This document shows positions 33,791-42,095 of a stretch of DNA of 64,000 nt, in pieces (within the stretch, counting starts at the first letter, position 1; every line of letters starts with the position of its first letter). Both the position numbers and the translations under genes were made by a program. The DNA comes from Ramlibacter sp. (GTDB lineage Bacteria > Pseudomonadota > Gammaproteobacteria > Burkholderiales > Burkholderiaceae_C), in NCBI GenBank assembly GCA_016713005.1, contig JADJPY010000001.1, forward strand, positions 496,001-560,000, written 5' to 3'. Below the pieces are notes generated by a model. It searched no databases. It saw only the letters and a program-made list of their open reading frames with translations, and was not told the DNA's origin.

Positions 33791-34654
33791 ATGAACATGA
33801 CGGAGGTCGCCGGCTTGCGCGCCTGGATCGGGCGCAGCGTGGTGCAGCACGACACCGTCACCGCCGCGCCGCTGCGCGCCCTGGCCGCCACGCTCGATCT
33901 GGCCGACGACGCGCTGCCCGCCACGCTGCCGCCGCTGTGGCACTGGCTGTACTTTCTGCCTGCGGCCCGGGCCAGTGAGATCGGGCCCGACGGCCACCCG
34001 CAGCGCGGCGGCTTCCTGCCGCCGGTGCCGCTGCCGCGGCGCATGTGGGCGGGGGGCGAGCTGGCTTTTTTTGAGCCACTGCAACCGGGGGACGCCATCT
34101 CGCGCACATCCACGGTGGACGATGTGGCCGTCAAGTCCGGGCGCAGTGGCGAGCTGTGCTTCGTCAAGGTGCGCCACGAGGTCACCGGCCCGCGCGGGCT
34201 GGCGCTGCGCGAGTTCCACGACATCGTCTACCGGCCCATGCCTGCGCCGGGCGAGCCCGAGCCTGTGCCCGCGCCGGTCTACGAGGCCGCCCCGGCGGAC
34301 GCCACCTGGCAGCGCACGGTGGTGCCGGACGACGTGCTGCTGTTCCGCTACTCGGCGCTCACCTTCAACGGCCACCGCATCCACTACGACCGCCGCTACG
34401 TCACCACCACCGAGGGCTACCCCGGCCTGGTGGTGCACGGCCCGCTGATGGCCACGCTGCTGGCGGGCCTGGGCGCGCAGGGGTTTGCGGGGCGCGCGGC
34501 GCGCACGTTCCGCTTCCGGGCGCTCAAGCCGGTGTTTGACCTGCACCCGTTTGAGGTGTGTGGCCGCCCGGCGGATGCGCACACCGCCGAGCTGTGGGTC
34601 CGCGACCACGCGGGCCATGTGGCCATGCGCGCACGGATGGGGTTTGCGCCGTGA
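33791..34654 (+). CDS. MaoC-like acyl-CoA hydratase (FAS1-type dehydratase/Meh family)
   Basis: A 287-aa double hot-dog protein. PLWHWLYFLPAARASEIGPD, then GGFLPPVPLPRRMWAGGE and the end motif RYSALTFNGHRIHYDRRY, then YPGLVVHGPLMATLL are typical of mesaconyl-C4-CoA hydratase and itaconyl-CoA hydratase relatives. It hydrates a short branched dicarboxylic acyl-CoA. It starts a three-gene operon with a CoA-transferase and an acyl-CoA dehydrogenase, its stop overlapping the next gene's GTG. Confidence 0.85.
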   Translation: MNMTEVAGLRAWIGRSVVQHDTVTAAPLRALAATLDLADDALPATLPPLWHWLYFLPAARASEIGPDGHPQRGGFLPPVPLPRRMWAGGELAFFEPLQPGDAISRTSTVDDVAVKSGRSGELCFVKVRHEVTGPRGLALREFHDIVYRPMPAPGEPEPVPAPVYEAAPADATWQRTVVPDDVLLFRYSALTFNGHRIHYDRRYVTTTEGYPGLVVHGPLMATLLAGLGAQGFAGRAARTFRFRALKPVFDLHPFEVCGRPADAHTAELWVRDHAGHVAMRARMGFAP

Positions 34655-35853
34655 AGCCGCTGCAGGGCATCACCGTGGTGGCGCTGGAGCACGCCATCGC
34701 TGCGCCGTTCGCCACGCGCCAGCTGGCCGACCTGGGCGCGCGGGTGATCAAGGTCGAGCGCCCCGATGGCGGCGACTTTGCCCGCGCCTACGACCAGCGG
34801 GTGCGCGGGCAGTCGTCGCACTTTGTGTGGGTCAACCGCAGCAAGGAGAGCCTGGCGCTGGACCTGACGCAGCCGCTGGCCAACGAGGCGCTGATGCGCC
34901 TGATCGACACGCAGGCCGACGTGCTGGTGCAAAACCTGGGCCCCGGCGCGGCGCAGCGGCTGGGCCTGGGCTGGGCGGCGCTGTCGGCGCGCAAGCCCTC
35001 GCTGATCGTGTGCGACATCTCGGGCTATGGCGGCAGCGGCCCCATGCGGGAGCGCAAGGCCTACGACCTGCTGATCCAGGCCGAGGCAGGCTTCCTCAGC
35101 GTCACCGGCACGCCGGGCGAGATGGCCAAGGCGGGCATCTCCATTGCCGACATTGCCGCGGGCACGCAGGCGCATGCGGGCATCCTGGCGGCGTTGATCG
35201 AGCGCGGGCGCACCGGGCGTGGGCGGCACATCGACATCTCGATGCTGGAGGCCATGGCCGAGTGGATGGGCTTCCCCATGTACTACGCGCATGAAGGCGC
35301 CGCGCCGCCCCCGCGCAGCGGCGCCAGCCACGCCACCATCTACCCCTATGGGCCGTTTGAGGTGGGCCGCGCTACACCGCAGCCCGGCACGGTGATGCTG
35401 GGCCTGCAAAACGAGCGGGAGTGGGTGGCCTTTTGCACCGGCGTGCTGCGCCAGCCGGGGCTGGCCACCGATGCGCGGTTTGACAGCAACACCCGCCGCT
35501 CCGCCGCGCGCGCGGCGCTGCTGGCCGAGATGGACGCCGTGTTCGCCACGCTGACGGTGGCCGAGGTGCTTGCCCGGCTGGACGAAGCCCGCATCGCCAG
35601 CGCGCAGGTGCGCGACATGGCCGGGCTGTGGGCGCACCCGCAGCTGGCCGCTCGCGGGCGCTGGGCGCAGGTGGGCACGCCCGCGGGCGCAGTGCCGGCG
35701 CTGTGGCCGCCCGGGCGCAGCGGTGCGGACGACACCGCCATGCAGCCCGTGCCCGCGCTTGGGGAACATACCTACGCCATCCTTCACGGCCTGGGCTATG
35801 GTGATGAAGACATTGCCGCCATGACCCAGACCCACCGCACGCCAGAGACCTGA
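34651..35853 (+). CDS. CaiB/BaiF-family CoA-transferase
   Basis: 400 aa, full length for class III CoA-transferases. LQGITVVALEHAIAAPFATR, then DLGARVIKVERPDGGDFAR, the catalytic Asp region (RKAYDLLIQAEAGFLS) and RGRHIDISMLEAMAEWMG are present. It moves CoA between acids, likely activating the substrate of the neighbouring hydratase and dehydrogenase. A GTG start at 34651 overlaps the preceding stop; no other start fits the motif. It is followed after 2 bp by the dehydrogenase. Confidence 0.9.
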   Translation: MKPLQGITVVALEHAIAAPFATRQLADLGARVIKVERPDGGDFARAYDQRVRGQSSHFVWVNRSKESLALDLTQPLANEALMRLIDTQADVLVQNLGPGAAQRLGLGWAALSARKPSLIVCDISGYGGSGPMRERKAYDLLIQAEAGFLSVTGTPGEMAKAGISIADIAAGTQAHAGILAALIERGRTGRGRHIDISMLEAMAEWMGFPMYYAHEGAAPPPRSGASHATIYPYGPFEVGRATPQPGTVMLGLQNEREWVAFCTGVLRQPGLATDARFDSNTRRSAARAALLAEMDAVFATLTVAEVLARLDEARIASAQVRDMAGLWAHPQLAARGRWAQVGTPAGAVPALWPPGRSGADDTAMQPVPALGEHTYAILHGLGYGDEDIAAMTQTHRTPET

Positions 35854-35855
35854 CC

Positions 35856-37031
35856 ATGCTGTCGCCCCTGGACAAACGCCATGCCGACCTTCGCGAGGGC
35901 GTGCGCGCGGCCTGCGCGCCGTTTGACTCGGCCTACTGGCAGCGCGTGGACGAGGCGCGCGGCTACCCCGAGGAGTTCGTGCAGGCGCTGACGCTCTCTG
36001 GCTGGCTGGCCGCGCTGATCCCGCAGGACTACGGCGGCAGCGGCCTGGGCCTGGCCGAAGCCAGCGTCATCATGGAAGAGATCAACCGCAGCGGCGGCAA
36101 CTCCGGCGCCTGCCACGGCCAGATGTACAACATGGGCACGCTGTTGCGCCACGGCTCGGTGGAGCAGAAGCAGCGCCTGCTGCCGCGCATCGCCACGGGC
36201 GAGATCCGGCTCCAGTCGATGGCGGTGACCGAGCCCGGCGCGGGCACCGACACCACGCAGATCTCCACCACGGCCGTGCGGTGCAAGTCGCCCGCGGGCG
36301 ACCGCTATGTCGTCAACGGGCAGAAGGTGTGGGCATCGCGGGTCAATCACTCGGACCTGATGATCCTGCTGGCACGCACCACGCCGCTGGCCGAGGTGCG
36401 CCGCAAGACCGAAGGGTTGTCGATCTTTGTCATCAACGTGCACCAGTCGGTGGGGCAGGGGCTGACCATCCGGCCGATCCGCAACATGGTCAACCACGAG
36501 ACCAGCGAACTCTTTTTTGACAACCTGGAGATCCCTGCCGAAAGCCTGATTGGCGACGAGGGCCAGGGCTTCCGCTACATCTTTGACGGGCTCAACGCCG
36601 AGCGCGCGCTGATCGCGGCCGAGTGCATTGGCGACGCCTACTGGTTCATCGAGCGGGCGCGCCGCTATGCGGGCGAGCGCGTGGTGTTCAAGCGCCCGAT
36701 CGGCCAGAACCAGGGCGTGCAGTTCCCGCTGGCGCAGGCCTACATCGAGACCGAGGCCGCCAACCTGGTGCGCTGGCGCGCCTGCGAGCTGTTTGACGCT
36801 GGCGAGCCCTGCGGCGCCGAGGCCAACATGGCCAAGTACCTGGCGGCCAAGGCGTCGTGGGAGGCGGCCGAGGCCTGCATGCAGACGCACGGCGGCTTTG
36901 GCTTTGCCGCCGAATACGACATCGAGCGCAAGTTCCGCGAGACCCGGCTGTACCAGGTGGCGCCGGTGTCCACCAACCTGATCCTGTCCTACATCGGCGA
37001 GCACGTGCTGGGTTTGCCGCGCTCGTACTGA
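35856..37031 (+). CDS. Acyl-CoA dehydrogenase
   Basis: 391 aa. Motifs: LIPQDYGGSGLGLAEASVIM, AVTEPGAGTDTTQISTTAV (FAD and acyl binding), RPIGQNQGVQFPLAQ, then CMQTHGGFGFAAEYDIERKF, with a late R-x-x-x-Y-Q pattern. It oxidises an acyl-CoA to enoyl-CoA and passes electrons to ETF. Last gene of the operon with the CoA-transferase. It converges on pobA. Confidence 0.92.
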   Translation: MLSPLDKRHADLREGVRAACAPFDSAYWQRVDEARGYPEEFVQALTLSGWLAALIPQDYGGSGLGLAEASVIMEEINRSGGNSGACHGQMYNMGTLLRHGSVEQKQRLLPRIATGEIRLQSMAVTEPGAGTDTTQISTTAVRCKSPAGDRYVVNGQKVWASRVNHSDLMILLARTTPLAEVRRKTEGLSIFVINVHQSVGQGLTIRPIRNMVNHETSELFFDNLEIPAESLIGDEGQGFRYIFDGLNAERALIAAECIGDAYWFIERARRYAGERVVFKRPIGQNQGVQFPLAQAYIETEAANLVRWRACELFDAGEPCGAEANMAKYLAAKASWEAAEACMQTHGGFGFAAEYDIERKFRETRLYQVAPVSTNLILSYIGEHVLGLPRSY

Positions 37032-37061
37032 CGCGCCCCGCCGGGCAGCGGGGGCAGCTGG

Positions 37062-38234
37062 CTACAGCGGCAGGCCGACGTAGTTCTCTGACAGCGCCGT
37101 GGACATGGCGCGCGAGTTCACCAGGTAATCCAGCTCGGCCTCCTGCACCTTCTGGCCAAAGCTTTCTGCATCGGGGAAGCGGTGCATCAGCGTGGTCAGC
37201 CACCAAGAAAAGCGCTCGGCCCTCCAGATGCGGCGCAGGCAGCGCGCCGAGTAGGTGTCGATGCCCGCGGCCGAGCGCTCGTTGAAGTGCTCGATGAAGG
37301 CCGAGGACAGGTACTTCACGTCGCTGGCGGCGAGGTTCAGGCCCTTGGCGCCGGTGGGCGGCACGATGTGGGCGGCGTCGCCGGCCAGGAACAGCCGGCC
37401 AAAGCGCATGGGCTCGGCCACAAAGCTGCGCAGCGGGGCGATGCTTTTTTCGATGCTGGGGCCGGTGACGACGCGCTCGGCCAGCTCGGGGTCGAGCCGG
37501 GCGCGCAACTCGTCCCAGAAGCGCGCGTCGCTCCATTGCTCAACCTTGTCCGTCAGGGGGCACTGCACGTAGTAGCGGCTGCGCGTCAGGCTGCGCATGG
37601 AGCACAGCGAGAAGCCGCGCTCGCTGTTGCCATAGACGATGGCGTGCGGCGAAACCGGGGGCACATCGGCCAGCACACCCAGCCAGCCGAAGGGATAGAC
37701 CTTTTCATATTCGGTGACCTTGTCCTTGACGCTGGCGCGGCTGACGCCGTGAAAGCCGTCGCAGCCGGCGATGAACTCGCACTCCAGCGTGTGGGTCTGG
37801 CCGTCCTTCTGGTAGGTGACGCGCGGGCGGCTGCCGTCAAAGTCGTGCAGGGCGACGTCGGAGGCCTCGTACACGGTGGTCAGGCCCTGCGCGGCGCGGG
37901 CCTGCATCAGGTCGCGGGTGAGTTCGGTCTGGCCGTAGGCGGTGACCACCTTGCCGCCGGTGAGGCCGTGCACGTCGATGGGGTGGCGCGCGCCGCCAAA
38001 CACCAGCTCGATGCTGTGGTGCACCGTGCCGCCCGCGTCCACGCCGGCGCCCACACCGGCCTCGTGCAACAGGTCCACGGTGACCTGCTCCAGGATGCCG
38101 GCGCGGATGCGGCCCAGCACGTAGTCGCCGCTCTGGCGCTCCAGGATGATGTTGTCAATGCCGGACTTGTGCAGCAGCTGGCCCAGCAGCAGGCCGGAGG
38201 GGCCGGCGCCGATGATGGCGACCTGGGTTTTCAT
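37062..38234 (-). CDS. pobA: 4-hydroxybenzoate 3-monooxygenase
   Basis: NADPH- and FAD-dependent enzyme that turns 4-hydroxybenzoate into protocatechuate. 390 aa matches the family (394). The start QVAIIGAGPSGLLLGQLLHK holds the GxGxxG motif; RIRAGILEQVTVDLLHEAGV and the GD motif FLAGDAAHIVPPTGAKGLN are those of PobA. HSIELVFGGARHPID, then LTGGKVVTAYGQTELT fit as well. It is divergent from an IclR regulator, with a perfect dyad in between. Confidence 0.97.
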   Translation of the reverse strand: MKTQVAIIGAGPSGLLLGQLLHKSGIDNIILERQSGDYVLGRIRAGILEQVTVDLLHEAGVGAGVDAGGTVHHSIELVFGGARHPIDVHGLTGGKVVTAYGQTELTRDLMQARAAQGLTTVYEASDVALHDFDGSRPRVTYQKDGQTHTLECEFIAGCDGFHGVSRASVKDKVTEYEKVYPFGWLGVLADVPPVSPHAIVYGNSERGFSLCSMRSLTRSRYYVQCPLTDKVEQWSDARFWDELRARLDPELAERVVTGPSIEKSIAPLRSFVAEPMRFGRLFLAGDAAHIVPPTGAKGLNLAASDVKYLSSAFIEHFNERSAAGIDTYSARCLRRIWRAERFSWWLTTLMHRFPDAESFGQKVQEAELDYLVNSRAMSTALSENYVGLPL

Positions 38235-38304
38235 GGGGTGTCTCCTTGCAGAATCCCGCAGGTTACGCAGCGGGCGGCCGCCGCGCCAGAGCGGCCACCG
38301 GGGT

Positions 38305-38343
38305 TTGCGCGATCATCGGAACAGCTGCGCGGTGATCGCGCAA
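38305..38343. promoter_or_regulatory. Operator-like dyad between pobA and iclR-type gene
   Basis: TTGCGCGATCA (38305-38315) and TGATCGCGCAA (38333-38343) are perfect 11-bp inverted repeats with a 17-bp spacer, in the 136-bp gap between the two divergent genes. It is a natural candidate for the IclR-type regulator's binding site. Confidence 0.7.
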
Positions 38344-38370
38344 CGCCTGCGCGCCGTGGCATGATGCGCC

Positions 38371-39129
38371 ATGGCCATCGCCCACGCCGATTTCATCGAA
38401 GGCCTCGCCAAGGGGCTGGCGGTGCTGGAGAGCTTTGACACCGAGCGCCAGCGCCTCAACGCCACGCAGACCGCGCAGCGCGCCGGCCTCACCCGCGCCG
38501 CCGCCCGACGCCACCTGCTGACGCTGGCCCACCTGGGCTACCTGGAGACGGACGGCAGCCACTTCTGGCTGGCGCCCAAGGTGCTGCGCTTCTCGGGCAG
38601 CTACCTGGCGTCGGCGCGGCTGCCGCGGCTGGTGCAGCCCACGCTCAACCGCCTGGCCGCGCAGGTGCAGGAGTCGTTCTCGGCAGCGGTGCTGGACGGC
38701 GACGAAGTCGTCATCATCGCCCGCAGCGGCCCCACGCGCGTGCTGGCCTACGGGCTGCATCTGGGCGCGCGCCTGCCGGCCTGGGCCACGTCCACCGGGC
38801 GCGTGCTGCTGGCCGCGCTGCCCCGGCCCGCGCTGGCCGCCTGGATGAAGGGGCGCGAGCTGCCGCGCCTGACGCCGCACACCGTGACGCAGCCGCGCGC
38901 TTTCCGCGAGGTGCTGGACACGGTACGCCGCCAGGACTGGTGTCTGGCCAGCCAGGAGCACGAGATCGGCGTGCACGCCCTGGCCGTGCCGCTGCGCGAC
39001 CTGCAGGGCCACACCATCGCCGCGCTGAACATGATTGCCTCGCCCCAGCGGGTGGATCTGGACGCCATGCGCCAGCAGATGCTGCCGTTGCTGCAGGATG
39101 CGGCGCGGGAATTGCGCAGTTTGCTATGA
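38371..39129 (+). CDS. IclR-family regulator (PobR/PcaR-like)
   Basis: 252 aa. The helix-turn-helix is at residues about 10-70 (GLAKGLAVLESFDTERQRLN, then AQRAGLTRAAARRHLLTL). The C-terminal effector domain includes GARLPAWATSTGRVLLAALP. This pattern fits the PcaR/PobR/PcaU subgroup of aromatic-acid regulators. It probably activates pobA in response to 4-hydroxybenzoate; this is inferred from position. The final codons and stop (TTG CTA TGA) are supplied by a dispersed repeat. Confidence 0.92.
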   Translation: MAIAHADFIEGLAKGLAVLESFDTERQRLNATQTAQRAGLTRAAARRHLLTLAHLGYLETDGSHFWLAPKVLRFSGSYLASARLPRLVQPTLNRLAAQVQESFSAAVLDGDEVVIIARSGPTRVLAYGLHLGARLPAWATSTGRVLLAALPRPALAAWMKGRELPRLTPHTVTQPRAFREVLDTVRRQDWCLASQEHEIGVHALAVPLRDLQGHTIAALNMIASPQRVDLDAMRQQMLPLLQDAARELRSLL

Positions 39130-39178
39130 ATTTTATAGCGGGTTAACAAGCGCTGACGGGGGCTGGAGGCCAATTTCT
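39122..39178 (+). repeat. Dispersed hairpin repeat, copy 8
   Basis: Head GCTATGAATTTTATAGC, then GGGTTAACAAGCGCTGAC and GGGGGCTGGAGGCCAATTT. Its first bases supply the last codon and stop of the IclR gene. Confidence 0.9.
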
Positions 39179-39230
39179 TGTAGATTTCGCGCCAGCGTTG
39201 CTTCGGGATCATGCGGGCATGGGACTGTGC

Positions 39231-39450
39231 TGCGCTCGTGTCCCCCGGACCGGCTGCGCCGGTCCTCCTCCTTTACCTCGCTTCGCACAATCCCCTGCCC
39301 ACCTGATCCAGTGGTGTGGGCTCGCCCGAACGAAGGGGAGTCTGAGCGGCGATGCGCCAGCCGGGTAGCGGGTTGGCGGTGATGGGTGCCCGCCGAAGCG
39401 AGGTAAAGGAGGAGGATTGGGCGCAGCCCAATCCGGGGGACACGAGCGCA
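39231..39450. repeat. Inverted pair of a 55-57-bp element with inner hairpins
   Basis: Left arm 39231-39285 and right arm 39394-39450 are inverted copies (GCGCTCGTGTCCCCCGGA at one end, CCTCCTCCTTTACCTCGCTT at the other). Each holds its own hairpin, GGACCGG-CTGCG-CCGGTCC in the left and GGATTGGG-CGCAG-CCCAATCC in the right. The stems differ in sequence but both pair fully. The space between (about 108 bp) has no ORF. All of it lies in the 396-bp gap between the IclR gene and livF. Confidence 0.85.
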
Positions 39451-39525
39451 GGCGGGTACACGTCGCCGTCAACCCGCGGGACAGAGTACGGCCGCCTGAT
39501 CCGGAAGCAGCAGATCCCGGAAGCT

Positions 39526-40260
39526 TCAGACCCCCAGATGCTGCTCCAGCAACTCCGGCTGGCTGCGCAGCGCGTCCGATGTGCCGGCGAACACCACTTC
39601 GCCCTTGACCAGGATCACGTTGCGGTCGGTGATCTGGGTCACGTGCTTCCAGTTCTTGTCCACGATCACGCTGCTGATGCCGGACTCGCGGATCACGCCG
39701 CAGATGCGCCAGATCTCGCGGGCGATCAGCGGGGCCAGGCCTTCGGTGGCCTCATCCAGGATCAGCACGTCGGGGTTGGTCATCAGGGCGCGGCCGATGG
39801 TCAGCATCTGCTGCTCGCCGCCCGAGAGCTGCTGGCCGCCGTGGCCCAGGCGCTCCTTCAGGCGCGGAAAGGTCTCCAGGACGCGCTCGTAGGTCCAGTC
39901 GTTGCGGCGGCCCACGCCGTCGGCGGCGCTGCCGGGCGGGCCGGGGCGGGCGGCCATCTTGAGGTTCTCGACCACGCTGAGGTTGCCAAAGATGCCGCGG
40001 CCCTCGGGCACGTAGGCAATGCCCAGTTGCGCGATCTCATACGGCGCGCGGCCGGTCATGTCGCGCCCGGCAATGCGCACGCTGCCGCCGCGCGGCTTGA
40101 CCAGGCCCATCAGGCTCTTGAGCAGCGTGCTCTTGCCCATGCCGTTGCGCCCCATCAGGCCAATCGTCTCGCCGCGCGCGACCTGGAAATCCACCCCGCG
40201 CAGGATGTGGCTGGCGCCGTAGTAGGTCTGCAGGCCCCTGGCGTCGATAAGAAGGCTCAT
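39526..40260 (-). CDS. livF: Branched-chain-type ABC transporter ATPase LivF
   Basis: 244 aa. Walker A GRNGMGKST (about residues 37-45), signature LSGGEQQMLTIGRAL and Walker B DVLILDEATEGL are intact. It is one of two ATPases of a HAAT-type importer, next to benzoate-CoA ligase, so the cargo is probably benzoate or a related aromatic acid. It starts directly next to the livG stop. Confidence 0.93.
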   Translation of the reverse strand: MSLLIDARGLQTYYGASHILRGVDFQVARGETIGLMGRNGMGKSTLLKSLMGLVKPRGGSVRIAGRDMTGRAPYEIAQLGIAYVPEGRGIFGNLSVVENLKMAARPGPPGSAADGVGRRNDWTYERVLETFPRLKERLGHGGQQLSGGEQQMLTIGRALMTNPDVLILDEATEGLAPLIAREIWRICGVIRESGISSVIVDKNWKHVTQITDRNVILVKGEVVFAGTSDALRSQPELLEQHLGV

Positions 40261-41010
40261 TCAGTGCTCCTCACCCAGATACGCGGCCTGCACATTGGCG
40301 TCGGCGCGCACGTTGGCGGGCACGCCGCTGGCGATCACCTGGCCACTGACCATCACGGTGAGGTGGTCGGCCAGAGCGAACACGGCGTCCATGTCGTGCT
40401 CCACCAGCAGCATGGCGTGGTCTTTCTTCAGGCGCAGCAGCAGCTCGACCATACGCTCGGCCTCGGCCACGCCCATGCCGGCCAGGGGCTCGTCCAGCAG
40501 CAGCACCTGCGGGTCGGTGGCCAGTGTCATGGCAATTTCCAGCTGGCGCTGCTCGCCGTGGCTGATGGTGCCGGCGATGGCGCCCAGCCGGTCTTTCAGG
40601 CCGGAAAGCTCCACGGCCCGCATGGCGCGGTCATTGACCGCTACAAAACTTGTAGCGCTCTTGAGCCAGCGCCAGGCCTGGGGCGTGCGCGACTGCGCGG
40701 CCAGGCGCACGTTGTCCCACACGGTGAAGGGCAGGAAGATGTTGGTCTTCTGGTAGCTGCGGCCCAGGCCGCCGCGCGAGATTTTCTCGGGCTTGCTGCC
40801 GGTCACATCCGCGCCACCCAGCGTGACGCTGCCCGCCGTGGGCACCAGGTCGCCCGAGAGCAGGTTGGTCAGCGTGGATTTGCCCGCGCCATTGGGGCCG
40901 ATGACGGCATGGATGCGGTCGCGCCAGAGATCCACCGACACGTCGTTGACGGCGGCCAGGCCGCCAAAGCGCTTGGTGAGCTGGCGGGCGGACAGCAGGA
41001 CTTCACTCAT
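40261..41010 (-). CDS. livG: Branched-chain-type ABC transporter ATPase LivG
   Basis: 249 aa. Walker A GPNGAGKST (about 38-46), signature SHGEQRQLEIA and Walker B QVLLLDEPLAG. The segment SATSFVAVND, between Walker A and signature, is encoded by part of a dispersed repeat. The start at 41010 overlaps the livM 3' end by 8 bp, so the two are coupled. Partner of LivF in the importer of the box cluster. Confidence 0.93.
   Translation of the reverse strand: MSEVLLSARQLTKRFGGLAAVNDVSVDLWRDRIHAVIGPNGAGKSTLTNLLSGDLVPTAGSVTLGGADVTGSKPEKISRGGLGRSYQKTNIFLPFTVWDNVRLAAQSRTPQAWRWLKSATSFVAVNDRAMRAVELSGLKDRLGAIAGTISHGEQRQLEIAMTLATDPQVLLLDEPLAGMGVAEAERMVELLLRLKKDHAMLLVEHDMDAVFALADHLTVMVSGQVIASGVPANVRADANVQAAYLGEEH
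40635..40659 (-). repeat. Dispersed hairpin repeat, copy 9 (head only), inside livG
   Basis: On the minus strand GCTACAAGTTTTGTAGCGGT and then CA match the head and first bases of the repeat. Read in frame in livG as ATSFVAV. The rest of the repeat is missing. Confidence 0.65.
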
Positions 41011-42010
41011 TGCCGTGCCTCCGCCGGGTGAACTTCTCGGCCAGGCCAAGGATGCCGCGCGGCGCATAGACCACCAGCAGCACGATGAACAGGCCCATCC
41101 ACAGCTGCCAGTGCTTGCCGAGGCGCAACGCACCCACCGTGGGCAGGTCCTTGAACACGTGCAGCAGGTATTCGAAAGCGAACGCGCCGACGATGGCGCC
41201 GGCGAAGTTGCCCATGCCGCCCAGGATGACCATCATGATGGCGTGCGCGCTCATGTGGAAACCCATCAGCTCGGGGTTCACGAAGCCGGTCTGCGCGCCC
41301 CACAGGTAACCGGCCAGCCCCGCCAGCGCCCCCGCCAGCGTGAAGGCCGCCAGCTTGTAGCCGAATGTGCCGTAGCCCATGGCGCGCATGCGGTGCTCGT
41401 TGACGCGGATGCCGGCCAGCGCGCGACCGAACGGGCTGAACAGCAGGCGGCGCAGGAACGCATACACCCCCAGCAGGCAGGCCAGGGTGAAGTAGTAGAA
41501 GACGCGCTTGTTGTCCAGGTCAAACGCGTTCCAGCCAAAAATGTCGGTGCCGGGCTTGAAGTTGATGTACAGCCCGTCGGAGCCGCCCAGCGCCTTGTTG
41601 TCAAAGAACAGGTAGAACACCATCTGCGCGAACGCCATGGTGACCATGATGAAGTAGATGCCATGGGTGCGCACCACAAAGAAGCCGATGACCAGCGCGG
41701 CCAGAGCCGATCCTGCCACGGCCAGGGGCAGCGTCCACCACAGGCTGACCGCCTCGCCCGGTGGCGTCAGGAAGGCCAGCGCATAGCCGGCGATGCCAAA
41801 GAAAGCCGCGTGCCCCAGCGAGACCAGGCCGGTCACGCCCTGCAGCAAGTCAAGGCTCATCGCAAAGATGGCCATGATCATCATGCGCGTGACCATCTGC
41901 GCATAGAAGTCCGACCCCACGAACGGGAAGGCCACCAGCGCCACGGCGCAGATGGCCAGCGCCACCTGCACGCCGCGCGGCAACGTCTCCAGGTTGTTCG
42001 TGGTCGTCAT
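41003..42010 (-). CDS. livM: Branched-chain-type ABC transporter permease LivM
   Basis: 335-aa inner-membrane protein with about eight to ten spans. VTGLVSLGHAAFFGIAGYAL and the later MRAMGYGTFGYKLAAFTLAG, then MMVILGGMGNFAGAIVGAF are conserved in LivM. It forms the channel with LivH. The start at 42010 is chosen as the first Met before the first span; the open frame extends upstream through a dispersed repeat, which is not likely coding. Confidence 0.93.
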   Translation of the reverse strand: MTTTNNLETLPRGVQVALAICAVALVAFPFVGSDFYAQMVTRMMIMAIFAMSLDLLQGVTGLVSLGHAAFFGIAGYALAFLTPPGEAVSLWWTLPLAVAGSALAALVIGFFVVRTHGIYFIMVTMAFAQMVFYLFFDNKALGGSDGLYINFKPGTDIFGWNAFDLDNKRVFYYFTLACLLGVYAFLRRLLFSPFGRALAGIRVNEHRMRAMGYGTFGYKLAAFTLAGALAGLAGYLWGAQTGFVNPELMGFHMSAHAIMMVILGGMGNFAGAIVGAFAFEYLLHVFKDLPTVGALRLGKHWQLWMGLFIVLLVVYAPRGILGLAEKFTRRRHGNE

Positions 42011-42092
42011 GAGTCGCCGCCGGGCCGCCCCAAGGCGACGAAGGCCCCCTCGGGGGGCAGCGCAGAACACGAAGTGACAAGCGTGGGGGCCA
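42007..42092. repeat. G/C-rich dispersed repeat, second family, copy 1
   Basis: GCCGCCGGGCCGCCCCAAGG, followed by GACGAAGGCCCCCTCGGGGG and CAAGCGTGGGGGCCAT, lies between livH and livM. A diverged relative is at 51307-51387. This pattern is one I associate with Burkholderiales intergenic regions; copy number in this genome cannot be seen here. Confidence 0.55.
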
Positions 42093-42095
42093 TGT

